This document shows, piece after piece, positions 16,133 to 24,376 of a stretch of 64,000 bases of DNA. The notes under the pieces are model-generated. The model was not told the origin of the DNA, did no database searches, and was given only the letters and a program-made list of their open reading frames with translations. This stretch comes from Pseudomonas frederiksbergensis (GTDB taxonomy: Bacteria > Pseudomonadota > Gammaproteobacteria > Pseudomonadales > Pseudomonadaceae), in the NCBI RefSeq assembly GCF_001874645.1, contig NZ_CP017886.1, positions 5,012,501-5,076,500 of the forward strand. The letters are read 5' to 3'. Numbering within the stretch: position 1 is the first letter of the stretch; every line of letters begins with the position of its first letter. A program made the position numbers and the translations under genes.

Positions 16133-17313
16133 TGTTGAAGCTCAAGCAAGTACTGCAAGGCGTGGGTCGACCGCAGTCGGCTCTGGCGGAGTCGCTGAAC
16201 CTCAGCAGCGCCGCTGTTGCTCAACTGCTGAACCACGGCCAGTGGCCGCGCAGCCTGGATAACGAAGAACTGCAGGGACGCATTCGCGTGTTCCTGACCG
16301 AAGCGGGCGCCAACGATGCCGATATCGCCAACGCCTTTGAAGAAGTGGATCTGCCGTGTTCGAGCACGGCAGATCCGGCCCAAATGAATGAGCCGTCCGG
16401 GGAGGACGAACCTATGTTACTGCCAAAACAAACGTTACTGCCATCGACCCGCAAGGCGTTCAGCCTGTTCCGCGATCCGTTTGAAGAGCTGCAAAGTGCC
16501 CAGGACATGTGGGTCAGCCCGGACATTCGTTATGTCCGCGAGACCATGTACCAGACCGCACGCCACGGTGGGTTCCTGGCGGTGGTGGGTGAATCGGGCG
16601 CTGGTAAAAGCACTCTGCGTCGGGATCTGATCAACCGCATTATGGAAAGCAACGACCCGGTGGTGGTCATCGAGCCCTATGTTTTGGCGTCCGAAGACAA
16701 CGATACCAAGGGTAAATCGCTGAAGAGTACCCACATCGCTGAAGCTATGATGGCGGCGGTTGCCCCTCTGGCAAAACCCAAGAGCAGCCCTGAAGCTCGT
16801 TTTGCCCAACTGCACAAAGCCCTGAAAGAGTCGCATGCAGCGGGCTACCGGCACTGCCTATTAATAGAAGAGGCGCACAGCCTGCCGATTCCGACCTTGA
16901 AGCACCTCAAGCGCATCCTGGAACTGGAGGTCGGCTTCGTCAAACTGGTGAGCATCATCATGATCGGGCAGCCGGAACTCGACGTGAAACTCAGTGAGCG
17001 CAACGCTGATGTGCGTGAGGTGGTGCAGCGCTGCGAGCGCGTCACCCTGGCCCCAGTCAACGGCAACCTGCTCAAAGATTTTCTGACCTTTCGCTTCAGC
17101 CGTGCGGGCAAACCTCTGTCAGAGGTAATCGATGACAGTGGCATTGAGGCGATTGCTGCACGCCTGTCCCAGCCGAGTCGTCGTGGTGGTCGCGAGGAAA
17201 CGGTATCGATGCTGTATCCGTTGGCCATCGGCAACTTGATGAATGCCGCACTGAACATGGCCGCTGAGCTTGGCGTGCCTTTGATCAACGCCGACGTTGT
17301 GAAGGGGGTGTGA
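16132..17313 (+). CDS. Transposition ATPase (MuB-like AAA+ protein)
   Basis: A 393-residue AAA+ protein. The N-terminus has a small helix-turn-helix (ALAESLNLSSAAVAQLLNHGQWP) as in MuB. Walker A is GESGAGKST (residues 153-161) and Walker B is LLIEEAHSLP (about 243-252), followed by a sensor-like MIGQPELD. MuB-type proteins select target DNA, stimulate the transposase and mediate target immunity. Confidence 0.94.
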   Translation: MLKLKQVLQGVGRPQSALAESLNLSSAAVAQLLNHGQWPRSLDNEELQGRIRVFLTEAGANDADIANAFEEVDLPCSSTADPAQMNEPSGEDEPMLLPKQTLLPSTRKAFSLFRDPFEELQSAQDMWVSPDIRYVRETMYQTARHGGFLAVVGESGAGKSTLRRDLINRIMESNDPVVVIEPYVLASEDNDTKGKSLKSTHIAEAMMAAVAPLAKPKSSPEARFAQLHKALKESHAAGYRHCLLIEEAHSLPIPTLKHLKRILELEVGFVKLVSIIMIGQPELDVKLSERNADVREVVQRCERVTLAPVNGNLLKDFLTFRFSRAGKPLSEVIDDSGIEAIAARLSQPSRRGGREETVSMLYPLAIGNLMNAALNMAAELGVPLINADVVKGV

Positions 17314-17314
17314 G

Positions 17315-17632
17315 ATGGCGTCTTTGTACCTGAGAGGTGTGCAAACGGTTCCGTGCATGAGCATCTTCGCAGAAGAGTTCCTGCCGAAGATCTCCAGTTT
17401 CAACAGCCTGACCCGCGATCTGCGTAAGGCCGGTATCGAGATCAAGCACCTGGTGTTTCTCGACAATAAGATTTTTATCGAGTCGAGCAGTGTTCGCCAG
17501 CTGCATCGCGAATTTGGCGATGAACTGCGCGGAATCCGCTACAGCACAGAAGGTCGGGTCACCCGTAACACCGTGACGGTTCGTGGTGTTGATGTGACAT
17601 GGCTTTCCCAGGTGAAGGAGCAGGACCAATGA
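17315..17632 (+). CDS. Early phage protein, unknown
   Basis: A 105-residue protein directly after the ATPase gene (1-bp gap), with its stop overlapping the next start by 4 bp. It shows mixed alpha/beta character (NSLTRDLRKAGIEIKHLVFLDNKIFIESSSVRQLHREFGDEL) and no recognised motif. The dense packing in the early operon supports expression. Confidence 0.7.
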   Translation: MASLYLRGVQTVPCMSIFAEEFLPKISSFNSLTRDLRKAGIEIKHLVFLDNKIFIESSSVRQLHREFGDELRGIRYSTEGRVTRNTVTVRGVDVTWLSQVKEQDQ

Positions 17633-17913
17633 GCGAAGTCATCGTTCACGCATGCTCGACCCTCTGCAACCCGGACCTTCTCAGCGAGCAACAGGTTCGA
17701 GCTGAGCTGAAACGGGCCAACGATGAGCTGTTCGGTAAGGACCTGAAAATCATTGAACTGAAAGAGCAGGTCCACGCACTCAACGCGACTTTGGTGAAAC
17801 TCGCCAAGCTGCAGCTCGCTGGTAACTACAGAGACATCTATAGCGAGATGCAGCGCCTCGCAGTTCACTACCAAGAACAGACAGCAGCTCATTCTGCAAG
17901 GCAGGCTCACTGA
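17629..17913 (+). CDS. Early phage protein with coiled coil, unknown
   Basis: A 94-residue protein starting with ATG in a 4-bp overlap with the preceding stop; a longer frame starting at 17599 would overlap that gene needlessly. The centre forms a heptad-like helix (ELKRANDELFGKDLKIIELKEQVHALNATLVKLAKLQ). No family assigned. Confidence 0.65.
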   Translation: MSEVIVHACSTLCNPDLLSEQQVRAELKRANDELFGKDLKIIELKEQVHALNATLVKLAKLQLAGNYRDIYSEMQRLAVHYQEQTAAHSARQAH

Positions 17914-18005
17914 TGAAACAGGCCCTAATTACTGCAGTCGCCGCCATGCGGGATGCGGTTGCGCAACAGCTGCAGGCTCTTATAAAGGAAGAAACCCATG
18001 ACTGA
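17913..18005 (+). CDS. Possible 30-residue early peptide
   Basis: A short frame (MKQALITAVAAMRDAVAQQL and ten more residues) that overlaps the preceding stop by 1 bp and the DUF3164 start by 8 bp. It predicts a single amphipathic helix. Its coupling at both ends and lack of gaps suggest it is translated, but it may simply maintain ribosome traffic between genes. Confidence 0.4.
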   Translation: MKQALITAVAAMRDAVAQQLQALIKEETHD

Positions 18006-18615
18006 TATCACCATCCCTGCGGGTTTCGTCCGCAATGCCGTTGGCCACCTGGTACCGGAAGCTCAGGTCCGTGAGCAGGACAAACTGCGTGACCAGGTTG
18101 CCCGTGAACTGGCGGCTGAAGCCATCCCGTTGCACGCGGCACTGAAGCGTTTCAAAGCCAAGGCCCTGAGTGACATCGCCGATCTGGTCAGCATCTCGGG
18201 AGAGCGTTATGGCGTTCAAATGGGCGGCAAAAAGGGCAACGTCACCATCACCAGCTATGACGGGCAGTTCAAGATCGTGCGCTCGTACGCGGATCGCGTG
18301 ACCTTCACCGAGGAAATGGAAGTGGCGAAGGTCATGGTTTACGACTGCATCAAGGCCTGGAGCAAAGGTGCGGACAACCATCTGTTGGCCATCGTGGATC
18401 GGGTGTTCAGCCCGAACCGTAACGGCCAGATCAAAACCACTGACGTTCTCGATCTACTACGCCTGGAGATCAATGACGACCAGTGGAAGCTGGCCATGCA
18501 GGCGGTCAAGGATTCTATTCTGATCTCCGGCAGTGCCGTGTATGTCCGGGTGTATGAGCGGATCGGTGAGTCGGACAACTACAAAGCCATTCCTCTCGAT
18601 CTGGCGGCGGTGTGA
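17998..18615 (+). CDS. DUF3164 family phage protein
   Basis: A 205-residue protein of the DUF3164 family, recognised from FVRNAVGHLVPE at the start, LADLVSISGERYGV-like text at residues ~58-75 and GNVTITSYDGQFKIVRS at ~80-97. This family is a constant member of the early region of Mu-like phages of pseudomonads; the molecular function is not established. An SD (AAGGAAG) precedes the ATG. Confidence 0.88.
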   Translation: MTDITIPAGFVRNAVGHLVPEAQVREQDKLRDQVARELAAEAIPLHAALKRFKAKALSDIADLVSISGERYGVQMGGKKGNVTITSYDGQFKIVRSYADRVTFTEEMEVAKVMVYDCIKAWSKGADNHLLAIVDRVFSPNRNGQIKTTDVLDLLRLEINDDQWKLAMQAVKDSILISGSAVYVRVYERIGESDNYKAIPLDLAAV

Positions 18616-18616
18616 C

Positions 18617-19306
18617 ATGGACAACAACCGCACGCTCGAAAAGATCAAAAAGTGCCTGGAGATGGCCAAGTCCAAAACCAGCAATCCGCATGAAGCCGAA
18701 ATCGCGCTACGCCAGGCACAAAACCTCATGGAATTGTACAACCTGGAAGTCGGTGACGTGCTGGCCAGCATGGCTAGCGAGCATCCAATCCTTGCAGGTT
18801 CGGAAGGCATGCCCCCGGTTTGGCGTGTCCGCCTTGCGCAGGTATGTGCCGACGCGTTTGGCACGCGAATCATTATTTCCAATCGCCTATACAGTGCTGC
18901 TCGTTTCATTTTTGTCGGTTGCTCAGCCGCTCCAGAGTTAGCTGGATATGCCTACCAGGTGCTGGTGCGCCAGCTGCAGAAGGCTCGCCGCGAGTACCTG
19001 GACACGCAGAAGCGTTGCAAGCGCTCGACCAAGGTCGCCCGAGGTGACGCTTTCGCCAATGGCTGGCTTGATGCGGTAAGCCGCAAAGTCGAGTCCTTTG
19101 CTGGTGTTGAAGACAACATTGCCGAGGCCGTAGAGGCTTACATGCAAAAGCACTACCCCGACCTTGAGAGCGCGGACCTTAAACGCCGCAAGCTCAAAGT
19201 ACGTGACGAACGTGCTGCCGATGCTGGCTATGAAGCGGGCAAGTCCGCTCAGCTGCACCAGGCGGTGAGTCATCAGCCGCGTGCGTTGCTGACAATGGGG
19301 GTTTGA
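18617..19306 (+). CDS. DUF2786 domain phage protein
   Basis: A 229-residue protein. The N-terminal ~40 residues (TLEKIKKCLEMAKSKTSNPHEAEIALRQAQNLMELYNL) are the DUF2786 motif, a helical domain often found in phage and plasmid proteins. The rest is helical and basic. It lies 1 bp after DUF3164 and 1 bp before the next gene. The function in the early programme is unknown. Confidence 0.87.
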   Translation: MDNNRTLEKIKKCLEMAKSKTSNPHEAEIALRQAQNLMELYNLEVGDVLASMASEHPILAGSEGMPPVWRVRLAQVCADAFGTRIIISNRLYSAARFIFVGCSAAPELAGYAYQVLVRQLQKARREYLDTQKRCKRSTKVARGDAFANGWLDAVSRKVESFAGVEDNIAEAVEAYMQKHYPDLESADLKRRKLKVRDERAADAGYEAGKSAQLHQAVSHQPRALLTMGV

Positions 19307-19307
19307 T

Positions 19308-19526
19308 ATGAGCACCGAAAATCAATACGACACCCTGGTGGTGGAAGGCATGGGTAATACCATTCCTCAGGAGATCGGCGGACTTCGTGTCGCGGCTTGG
19401 CATCGTGGTCATGCATTGGACGCAAAGTGTGAGCTGGAGGACTTCATTCGCAAGCTCTCCTATGGTGACTTTGAAGATCCTGAGCAGGCTGCAGTGGACC
19501 TGATGGAGCGTATGAATTGGGCATAA
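19308..19526 (+). CDS. Small acidic early phage protein, unknown
   Basis: A 72-residue acidic protein (ELEDFIRKLSYGDFEDPEQAAVDLMERMNWA at the end) immediately downstream of DUF2786 with a 1-bp gap. No family recognised. Confidence 0.65.
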   Translation: MSTENQYDTLVVEGMGNTIPQEIGGLRVAAWHRGHALDAKCELEDFIRKLSYGDFEDPEQAAVDLMERMNWA

Positions 19527-19560
19527 GTGGATTTGACGTTTTGTACACTGGAGGTGCTCA

Positions 19561-20001
19561 GTGATCAGCGCGCCGTCCAACCCAAACCGGCTGCGCTATA
19601 TCAAGCTGATCCACGTTGCTCGGCGTGAGCTGGGCATGGATGACGACACCTATCGCCTGATGCTGTCTGGCATGAAGGGTTTGGGTGGTGCGACCTCTAC
19701 AGCTGATTTGAGCCTTGCCAACCTGCTCAAGGTTTTGGAACAGCTCAAACTGCTAGGCTTCAAAGTACGTCCTAACAAAGCTCAAAAAAGACCGCTGGCT
19801 GATGACGTACAATCCAAAAAAATCCGGTCGCTGTGGCTGTCCTTGCATGACCTGGGCGCAGTACGTGATCCATCCGAGGAGGCCTTGGCCAAGTTCGTAT
19901 CGAGCATGACCAAAGTCTCCGCGCTGCAGTGGCTTACTACCGCCCAGGCCAGTCGGGTGATTGAAAACCTGAAACAGTGGATGGGGAGAGTCCAATCATG
20001 A
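19561..20001 (+). CDS. Mu gp16/GemA-like regulatory protein
   Basis: A 146-residue protein of the gp16/GemA (DUF1018) family, recognised from RLRYIKLIHVARRELGMDDDTYRLMLSG followed by a helical C-terminal half (IRSLWLSLHDLGAVRDPSEEALAKFV). It uses a GTG start behind GGAGGTGCTCA. In Mu, GemA is linked to modulation of host gene expression. A 77-bp relic of the same gene family lies at 46608-46684. The stop overlaps the Mor start. Confidence 0.9.
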   Translation: MISAPSNPNRLRYIKLIHVARRELGMDDDTYRLMLSGMKGLGGATSTADLSLANLLKVLEQLKLLGFKVRPNKAQKRPLADDVQSKKIRSLWLSLHDLGAVRDPSEEALAKFVSSMTKVSALQWLTTAQASRVIENLKQWMGRVQS

Positions 20002-20351
20002 GCACAATTCGAGGCACTGACCTTTTAAGCGAGACCATCGAGCCGATGGCCAAGGTCATTCAGGAGAGCCTCGGCGTCAGTGCCGATCTGGCTGAAGCGA
20101 CCAGCGTGGAAATTACCACGCTGTTTGCACATCTGTGGGGCGGTCAGGTTGTGTACGTTCCCAAGGGGGTCTGCATTCAGGCCTCCAGGCTGCACCAGAA
20201 AATCTACGACGACTTCACCGGTCGCAACCACCACGAGGTTGCGACCAAACATGGCGTTTCCGTTCAGCAGGTTTATCGAGTGGTTAAACGTATGCGCCTG
20301 GCTATCATCGCTCGCAATCAGCGAGACCTCTTTGTCCCAGATGAGGAGTAA
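19998..20351 (+). CDS. Mor-type middle transcription activator
   Basis: A 117-residue protein of the Mor/C activator family: an N-terminal dimerisation part with GGQVVYVPKG (the conserved beta strand of Mor), then a C-terminal helix-turn-helix (YDDFTGRNHHEVATKHGVSVQQVYRVVKRMR). Mor switches on middle transcription, leading to late gene activation. Its ATG overlaps the gp16 stop by 4 bp. It is the last phage gene before the terminus. Confidence 0.92.
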   Translation: MSTIRGTDLLSETIEPMAKVIQESLGVSADLAEATSVEITTLFAHLWGGQVVYVPKGVCIQASRLHQKIYDDFTGRNHHEVATKHGVSVQQVYRVVKRMRLAIIARNQRDLFVPDEE

Positions 20352-20389
20352 GGGGCAGGACAACGACGCCTCGTCAGAGGTATGCTGAG

Positions 20390-20421
20390 CCCCGGTCAAG
20401 GACGATTGATCGGGGTCTTTT
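20390..20421 (+). terminator. Rho-independent terminator after mor
   Basis: CCCCGGTCA pairs with TGATCGGGG (nine pairs, one G-T) around an 8-nt loop, followed by TCTTTT. It closes the early operon. Confidence 0.8.
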
Positions 20422-20536
20422 CAAATTGCACTGGTTGCAACTCTATTACAGAACTCCGCTCACTATGGACCACCATGTCCCGGAGTATCTCGGGTTTACC
20501 TCACACCCCCTCTGGTATTTATCTCAGTCCTAAACA

Positions 20537-20657
20537 GATTAGTGAGCTGAATGCTGGGGCTGGGTATTACTTTCCGACGACGCTGACGCATCGGTTTCGG
20601 AATATTGGGCAGGATGAGGCGGAGATTATTAGTGCGAATACGCCGGCGAATTTTTAA
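20537..20657 (+). pseudogene. 3' fragment of a cupin-domain gene, copy A, cut by the prophage
   Basis: In frame the fragment encodes ISELNAGAGYYFPTTLTHRFRNIG and the C-terminus ANTPANF, the last ~40 residues of a cupin domain of the kind found at the C-terminus of XRE-cupin regulators. The 5' part is replaced by prophage sequence at 20536. The same 3' end recurs at 24124-24292. The rest of the gene may lie at the far end of the prophage, outside the window. Confidence 0.75.
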
Positions 20658-20694
20658 TTAAGCAGATGTTTCAGTGCTTCCAACGATCTGATGC

Positions 20695-21171
20695 ATGGCT
20701 ATAATGTTTTCAAATATTGTAGCCGTGATGGATCATGTATTTATGAATTTTAGAAATGCTCGCTATTATATTTGGGTGTGCTCTCTTATCTTGGGTTCTG
20801 CCGGGTTTTATACCGTAATAATTGTTGGTGGAGTAAGGCAGGTGATACCCTTGGAGGGTGGTTATTTGCGAGCTGCCTACATTGCCACGTATGTGGCTAT
20901 TAGTTTCTTTGGGTTGCGTTTTTATATCCCTAGGCTGCGTAATGTGTGGCTTGGCGGGATGATGGATGAAAAGTATATTAGTTTGCGTGGTTCTTGGGTT
21001 GGTATTGTCATTGGAGCTGTGACTGGGACCATAATTTTTATGCCTCAGGTCAAGAAGATTGAGTTTTTAGATGGTGCGCCTTATTTGTTGGGTGTAGCAG
21101 TTGTGTTTCTTGTTTTTACGTTAATTCTGGTTTTCTTGAGTTTTTATACTGGGCGGTCACGGCGTAGGTGA
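20695..21171 (+). CDS. Putative immunity protein A, four membrane helices
   Basis: A 158-residue integral membrane protein with four hydrophobic segments (roughly residues 24-47, 62-80, 100-118, 128-150) and a basic C-terminus (GRSRRR). It is encoded convergently to the DUF4225-like effector A with a gap of 18 bp. Its GC content is visibly lower than that of flanking chromosome. The same position in copy B holds a different four-helix protein sharing only short similarity (VIPLEGGY versus LISLEGVY). Inferred role: protects the cell against the adjacent effector at the inner membrane. Confidence 0.6.
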   Translation: MAIMFSNIVAVMDHVFMNFRNARYYIWVCSLILGSAGFYTVIIVGGVRQVIPLEGGYLRAAYIATYVAISFFGLRFYIPRLRNVWLGGMMDEKYISLRGSWVGIVIGAVTGTIIFMPQVKKIEFLDGAPYLLGVAVVFLVFTLILVFLSFYTGRSRRR

Positions 21172-21189
21172 TGATTGGATTTTTCGCGC

Positions 21190-21894
21190 TCATGGTTTCT
21201 TGTTTTCAATTGTTATGTTGTTCTCGTTTATCATTGTTTTGATTGTGATGGCGTCGACTAATGCTTCGAAAGCTAAAGTGAGCCTCCCCATTTGTTTGTA
21301 GGCCATTTCATAGTTGATAGGGTCGTGGTTGAATAACTGTATCGAATCGGGCTTTCGAACAAGCTTTGATAAACCGTTTATAGATAAGTACACGTCCACG
21401 GAGTAGTAGGCCATATTACCCTCGTAAATGCTTCCAAGCCGGTTCTGATAAAGCTTTCGAACAGGTCCAACCACCCCGGGTGCGCCAGGGCCATTGTAGA
21501 TATTGCCTGCGCCTTCATAGATGTTATTGAATCCATGCGCGATTAAAGGTAATCCAGGTATTACGGCCAAACCTCTTGTGCTCCCTAAAACGGTGGCGCC
21601 AGCCTCCATCTGCATGGCCCCCGCCAGCATCCCTGCGCCGTTTTGAACATAAAAAAGCGCCTTGGACGATAACTCAGCGTATTCCTCTCTGATTTCTTGT
21701 ATCCCCTGCCAAGCGCTGATGATGCCTTCATCAACAGCTTGGATAATCTCGTTTGCATAAGATGAAACAATCGAACTGAATTGAAGCTGCAAAAAACTAT
21801 CGTACAGTTGCGTAGCACCGATAGAGCACCCGAACGCAACAAGGTCGGACGCAGCTTTAGTCACGTCGTGAATATCACAGGTGTCATCACTCAT
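21190..21894 (-). CDS. Putative T6SS effector A (DUF4225-like), Hcp-linked
   Basis: A 234-residue protein. The first ~80 residues are almost identical to effector B. The central and C-terminal parts (hydrophobic AHGFNNIYEGAGNIYNGPGAPGVVGP, then NYEMAYKQMGRLTLAFEALVDAI) match what I recall of DUF4225, found downstream of hcp in pseudomonads. The ATG at 21894 overlaps the hcp stop by 8 bp (ATGAGTGA), so Hcp and effector are made together. The toxic activity is unknown; hydrophobic segments and a membrane immunity partner point to a membrane target. Confidence 0.7.
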   Translation of the reverse strand: MSDDTCDIHDVTKAASDLVAFGCSIGATQLYDSFLQLQFSSIVSSYANEIIQAVDEGIISAWQGIQEIREEYAELSSKALFYVQNGAGMLAGAMQMEAGATVLGSTRGLAVIPGLPLIAHGFNNIYEGAGNIYNGPGAPGVVGPVRKLYQNRLGSIYEGNMAYYSVDVYLSINGLSKLVRKPDSIQLFNHDPINYEMAYKQMGRLTLAFEALVDAITIKTMINENNITIENKKP

Positions 21895-22387
21895 CCTCGT
21901 TTCCCCAAGTGCTGTAAGCACACGTACCCGCCTGAATGTGCGTCCAACTGATGTCGCGATAACGAATGGATACCAACTCTTGTGGCTGTGCATCGTTCAT
22001 ATGTATGGAATGAGGTACTTGAAGGGTGATATGCGCAATTTTCGCTCCCGTGAGTCGTATTGAATAATATTTATCCTGGCCGCCCGCCGGGGATGTTCGA
22101 TAAAAGTGGATAGTGCACTCCACCTCTTCGCGCTCATGAAGTGCACTTGCCAGCAACGGTGACGATTTATCGATGTTCTTGGTAATCATGATAGGCAGGT
22201 GCTTGCCGCGCCCGCTCGAAATTCCACTGTCATTACCCGTAATCATGTTGTGCGAGTAAGCCAAAATCATGATTTCGTCCTCATGATCAATCTGACATTT
22301 GTTGCCGATTGAATTCAATCCGGAGCAGCCGGCGGAAATCAAACCTTGTCGTTTACCGGTGATGCTCATGTAACCATGACTAGCCAT
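21887..22387 (-). CDS. hcp: Hcp, T6SS tube protein/effector carrier, copy A
   Basis: A 166-residue Hcp-family protein recognised from HGYMSITGKRQGLISAGCS, the IGNKCQIDHEDEIMILAYSHNM segment and the C-terminal TWGNEDE. Hcp hexamers stack into the inner tube of the T6SS and can carry small effectors in their lumen. The ATG at 22387 is used; a GTG nine bases upstream is possible but the SD GGGAG is better placed for the ATG. No other T6SS structural gene is present, so this is an orphan hcp-effector cassette. It differs from copy B at six residues. Confidence 0.92.
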   Translation of the reverse strand: MASHGYMSITGKRQGLISAGCSGLNSIGNKCQIDHEDEIMILAYSHNMITGNDSGISSGRGKHLPIMITKNIDKSSPLLASALHEREEVECTIHFYRTSPAGGQDKYYSIRLTGAKIAHITLQVPHSIHMNDAQPQELVSIRYRDISWTHIQAGTCAYSTWGNEDE

Positions 22388-22600
22388 ACGTGCCACTCCC
22401 TTTAGTCAGCTGGTCGCTATATTTCGAGCGTAACAGGTGCTCTATCGGGAGGATTTGGGTTTTTGCTTCTGTGATTCAGAGTCTGAGGAAATTCAGATTT
22501 TTCGTACAGCAAATCAAGAAGGTTGGGGCTGAAGATACCTACATGAACATAGGGGAAGTACTTATTAAGTAAAGTGTTCTTCATCAAATAGATCTGTCAC

Positions 22601-24112
22601 GAATGGCACTTACTTAACATGTTTGGCATGCCCACTCTTCCTAACATCCGCCCTTGCTGACCGACGTGGTTTGGTCAGCAAGGGGTAGGCTTGAGGTCTT
22701 CGTTTTATGGCTCGCGGCTCGATACGACCAGGTCGGTTTCCAACGCGCCTTTGAGCGATCAGCGTCAGTAAATTTGATAGGCCATCCTCTTCTTCAGGGC
22801 TGCCATATTGTCGCAGCGCCAACCATAGCTGAAGGCTGTGTTTGAAGCTCAGTTCGCGAGGTAAGCAGTCTGCTAACAGAGCCGATTGTGCCATGAGCAT
22901 ACGGATCAGATTGTGTGCCAACAGATAGACCCATAACTCCTTGACAGCCATGCCCGGAGTTTTACAGCTCAACTTTCCCAGCCCCAGCGTAGCCTTGAGA
23001 TTGCGCAGATCCAGTTCGACATGCCAACGCCCTTTGTACAGTGACTTGAGGGCTGACTTGGGTGTTTGTTGTGGACACTGCAACGTGGTCACCAACGTCT
23101 TTCCGCCAGCCTTCAGCTCCCGCACTGTCAGTCTTTCAGGCGCCTGTTCGTATTGCGTTTGACTCATCCAGGGGGGTCTTCTTTCGGGCCTTTTCAACTC
23201 GATCAGATGGTCTTCCGAGCCGAGACTTTGCCCCAGGCGAAAGTCCGTGCTGCGCCGTCGAGCGCCATATTGTTCGAACACGCCATCGATACCTCTTCGT
23301 TGCAACTCGCACAGCAGGAAATAGGTAGCGTAATAAGCGTCGCCCAACAAAATGTCGCCTGTTTTCAGCGTATCGAGCATTGATCTGAGCAGCGTCTGCT
23401 CATCGCCGCCCTTGCCTCGGAAACGTCCAAGGGCGGCATCTAAAACGGCACCGCTGGAGAGGCAAACGATGCCGACCACTCGACACAACGGAAAACCAAG
23501 ACCGACTTTCTGGCCGCGTGACTGCGGATAGGCACCTTGATTGGCAGTCGTATCGGGCATCGAAACCGTTGTCCCGTCGACAAGGCGTACGGGTCGCCCC
23601 ATCCAGCGCCACGAGGACGGTGCCTGATCACTGATAGACGAACCGGTATGCCGAACCAGCGTGGATACCATTTCCACCGGTAAGCGTTGTCTGGCTTTAC
23701 AGAAGGCGCCCGTGCGAGTGCTGTTGGGTTTCATGCCGCTACAGGATCGCTTGATGGAGAAATCGTTGACGGCGTTCTGACAGGAGCGATCGGCACTCAT
23801 CGCTTGAGCCAGAAACATCGAAAGGGTTTCGGTTGGTGGAAACAGGCGCTCTCGATGCTCTGGCAGTGCTGACTCGACGCGCTGTAGCAGCTCGGGAGCC
23901 GTGAGGAGGTTGAAAAAAGCATAGGCATCACAGTTCGAAGCATGGCGGCGAAAACGTTGCTGTTGATGCTGGAGAATTTGGCGTCTACGATCCATGAGGG
24001 CTGTGTCCTTGGTTTTTGGTGTGTGTTCGCAACTATCACCGTAGACCAAGACCAGCCCTTCTTCATTTTTTGCTTTCAGCTCAAGTGGTTAGCTGCTAAG
24101 TAAGTGCCATTC
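22601..24112 (-). mobile_element. IS4-family insertion sequence, complete
   Basis: A 1512-bp element bounded by inverted repeats GAATGGCACTTACTTA (16 of 16 matched) and flanked by the 11-bp direct repeat AGATCTGTCAC (22590-22600 and 24113-24123). It interrupts sequence that is continuous at the corresponding place downstream of copy B (about 26446), so it inserted after the cassette was duplicated. The 11-bp duplication fits the IS4 family. Confidence 0.95.
22610..23995 (-). CDS. IS4-family transposase
   Basis: A 461-residue DDE transposase with RLVDGTT (first Asp), ILLGDAYYATY (second Asp) and YKGRWHVELDLRNLK, the Y-R-E-K signature of IS4 enzymes containing the catalytic Glu. The frame is intact, so the element may be active. 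The start at 23995 (ATG with AAGGA upstream) is preferred; a TTG at 24049 would add 18 residues. Confidence 0.93.
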   Translation of the reverse strand: MDRRRQILQHQQQRFRRHASNCDAYAFFNLLTAPELLQRVESALPEHRERLFPPTETLSMFLAQAMSADRSCQNAVNDFSIKRSCSGMKPNSTRTGAFCKARQRLPVEMVSTLVRHTGSSISDQAPSSWRWMGRPVRLVDGTTVSMPDTTANQGAYPQSRGQKVGLGFPLCRVVGIVCLSSGAVLDAALGRFRGKGGDEQTLLRSMLDTLKTGDILLGDAYYATYFLLCELQRRGIDGVFEQYGARRRSTDFRLGQSLGSEDHLIELKRPERRPPWMSQTQYEQAPERLTVRELKAGGKTLVTTLQCPQQTPKSALKSLYKGRWHVELDLRNLKATLGLGKLSCKTPGMAVKELWVYLLAHNLIRMLMAQSALLADCLPRELSFKHSLQLWLALRQYGSPEEEDGLSNLLTLIAQRRVGNRPGRIEPRAIKRRPQAYPLLTKPRRSARADVRKSGHAKHVK

Positions 24113-24123
24113 AGATCTGTCAC

Positions 24124-24292
24124 CTTTTGCTTCGTTACGCGGGGGACGGTTGAGTTGACCGTGGATGGGCAGATTAGTGAGCTGAATGCCGGGGATGGGT
24201 ATTACTTTCCGACGACGCTGCCGCATCGGTTTCGGAATATTGGGGCGGATGAGGCGGTGATTATCAGTGCGAATACGCCGGCGAATTTTTGA
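24124..24292 (+). pseudogene. 3' fragment of the cupin-domain gene, copy B
   Basis: The frame reads FVTRGTVELTVDGQ, then ISELNAGDGYYFPTTLPHRF and a C-terminus ANTPANF, about 55 residues of a cupin domain, slightly more than copy A retains. It lacks any start and is joined upstream to hcp-promoter sequence of unit A, so it marks the junction of the tandem duplication. Confidence 0.75.
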
Positions 24293-24340
24293 TGTTGGCG
24301 TGATTTGGCTGTGACCTTGGCTTGATCAGCTTTGGTTGAT

Positions 24341-24376
24341 AAAAAAACCGATACCTGTACAGGTATCGGTTTTTTT
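24341..24376. terminator. Perfect palindromic terminator behind cupin fragment B
   Basis: An 18+18 nt perfect palindrome, A7-CCGATACCTGT and its complement, ending in T7 on either strand. It could stop transcription in both directions. Copy A has no counterpart. Confidence 0.85.

Larger units (their letters stand above)
1..20536 (-). mobile_element. Mu/B3-like transposable prophage (partial, runs off left edge)
   Basis: Gene order identifies a transposable phage: capsid, protease/scaffold, gpG-like, gpF-like, DUF935 portal, gp28 terminase, DUF3486, DUF2730 and lysis genes on the minus strand; repressor; then transposase, MuB-type ATPase, DUF3164, gp16 and Mor on the plus strand. The two arms diverge from the repressor region, so the early genes point at the phage end inside this window. 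The end is placed at 20536 because sequence homologous to a second cupin fragment (24164 onward) begins at about 20535, and because the outermost phage bases read inwards as TGTTTAGGACTGAG, starting with the TG usual for Mu-type ends. Tail genes and the other end lie left of position 1. No Gam homologue or late activator C was recognised. Confidence 0.93.

Noticed and set aside
20382..20657. 91-codon frame starting in the mor terminator and ending in the cupin fragment
   Set aside because: A chance fusion across the phage terminus; only the cupin part is recognisable.
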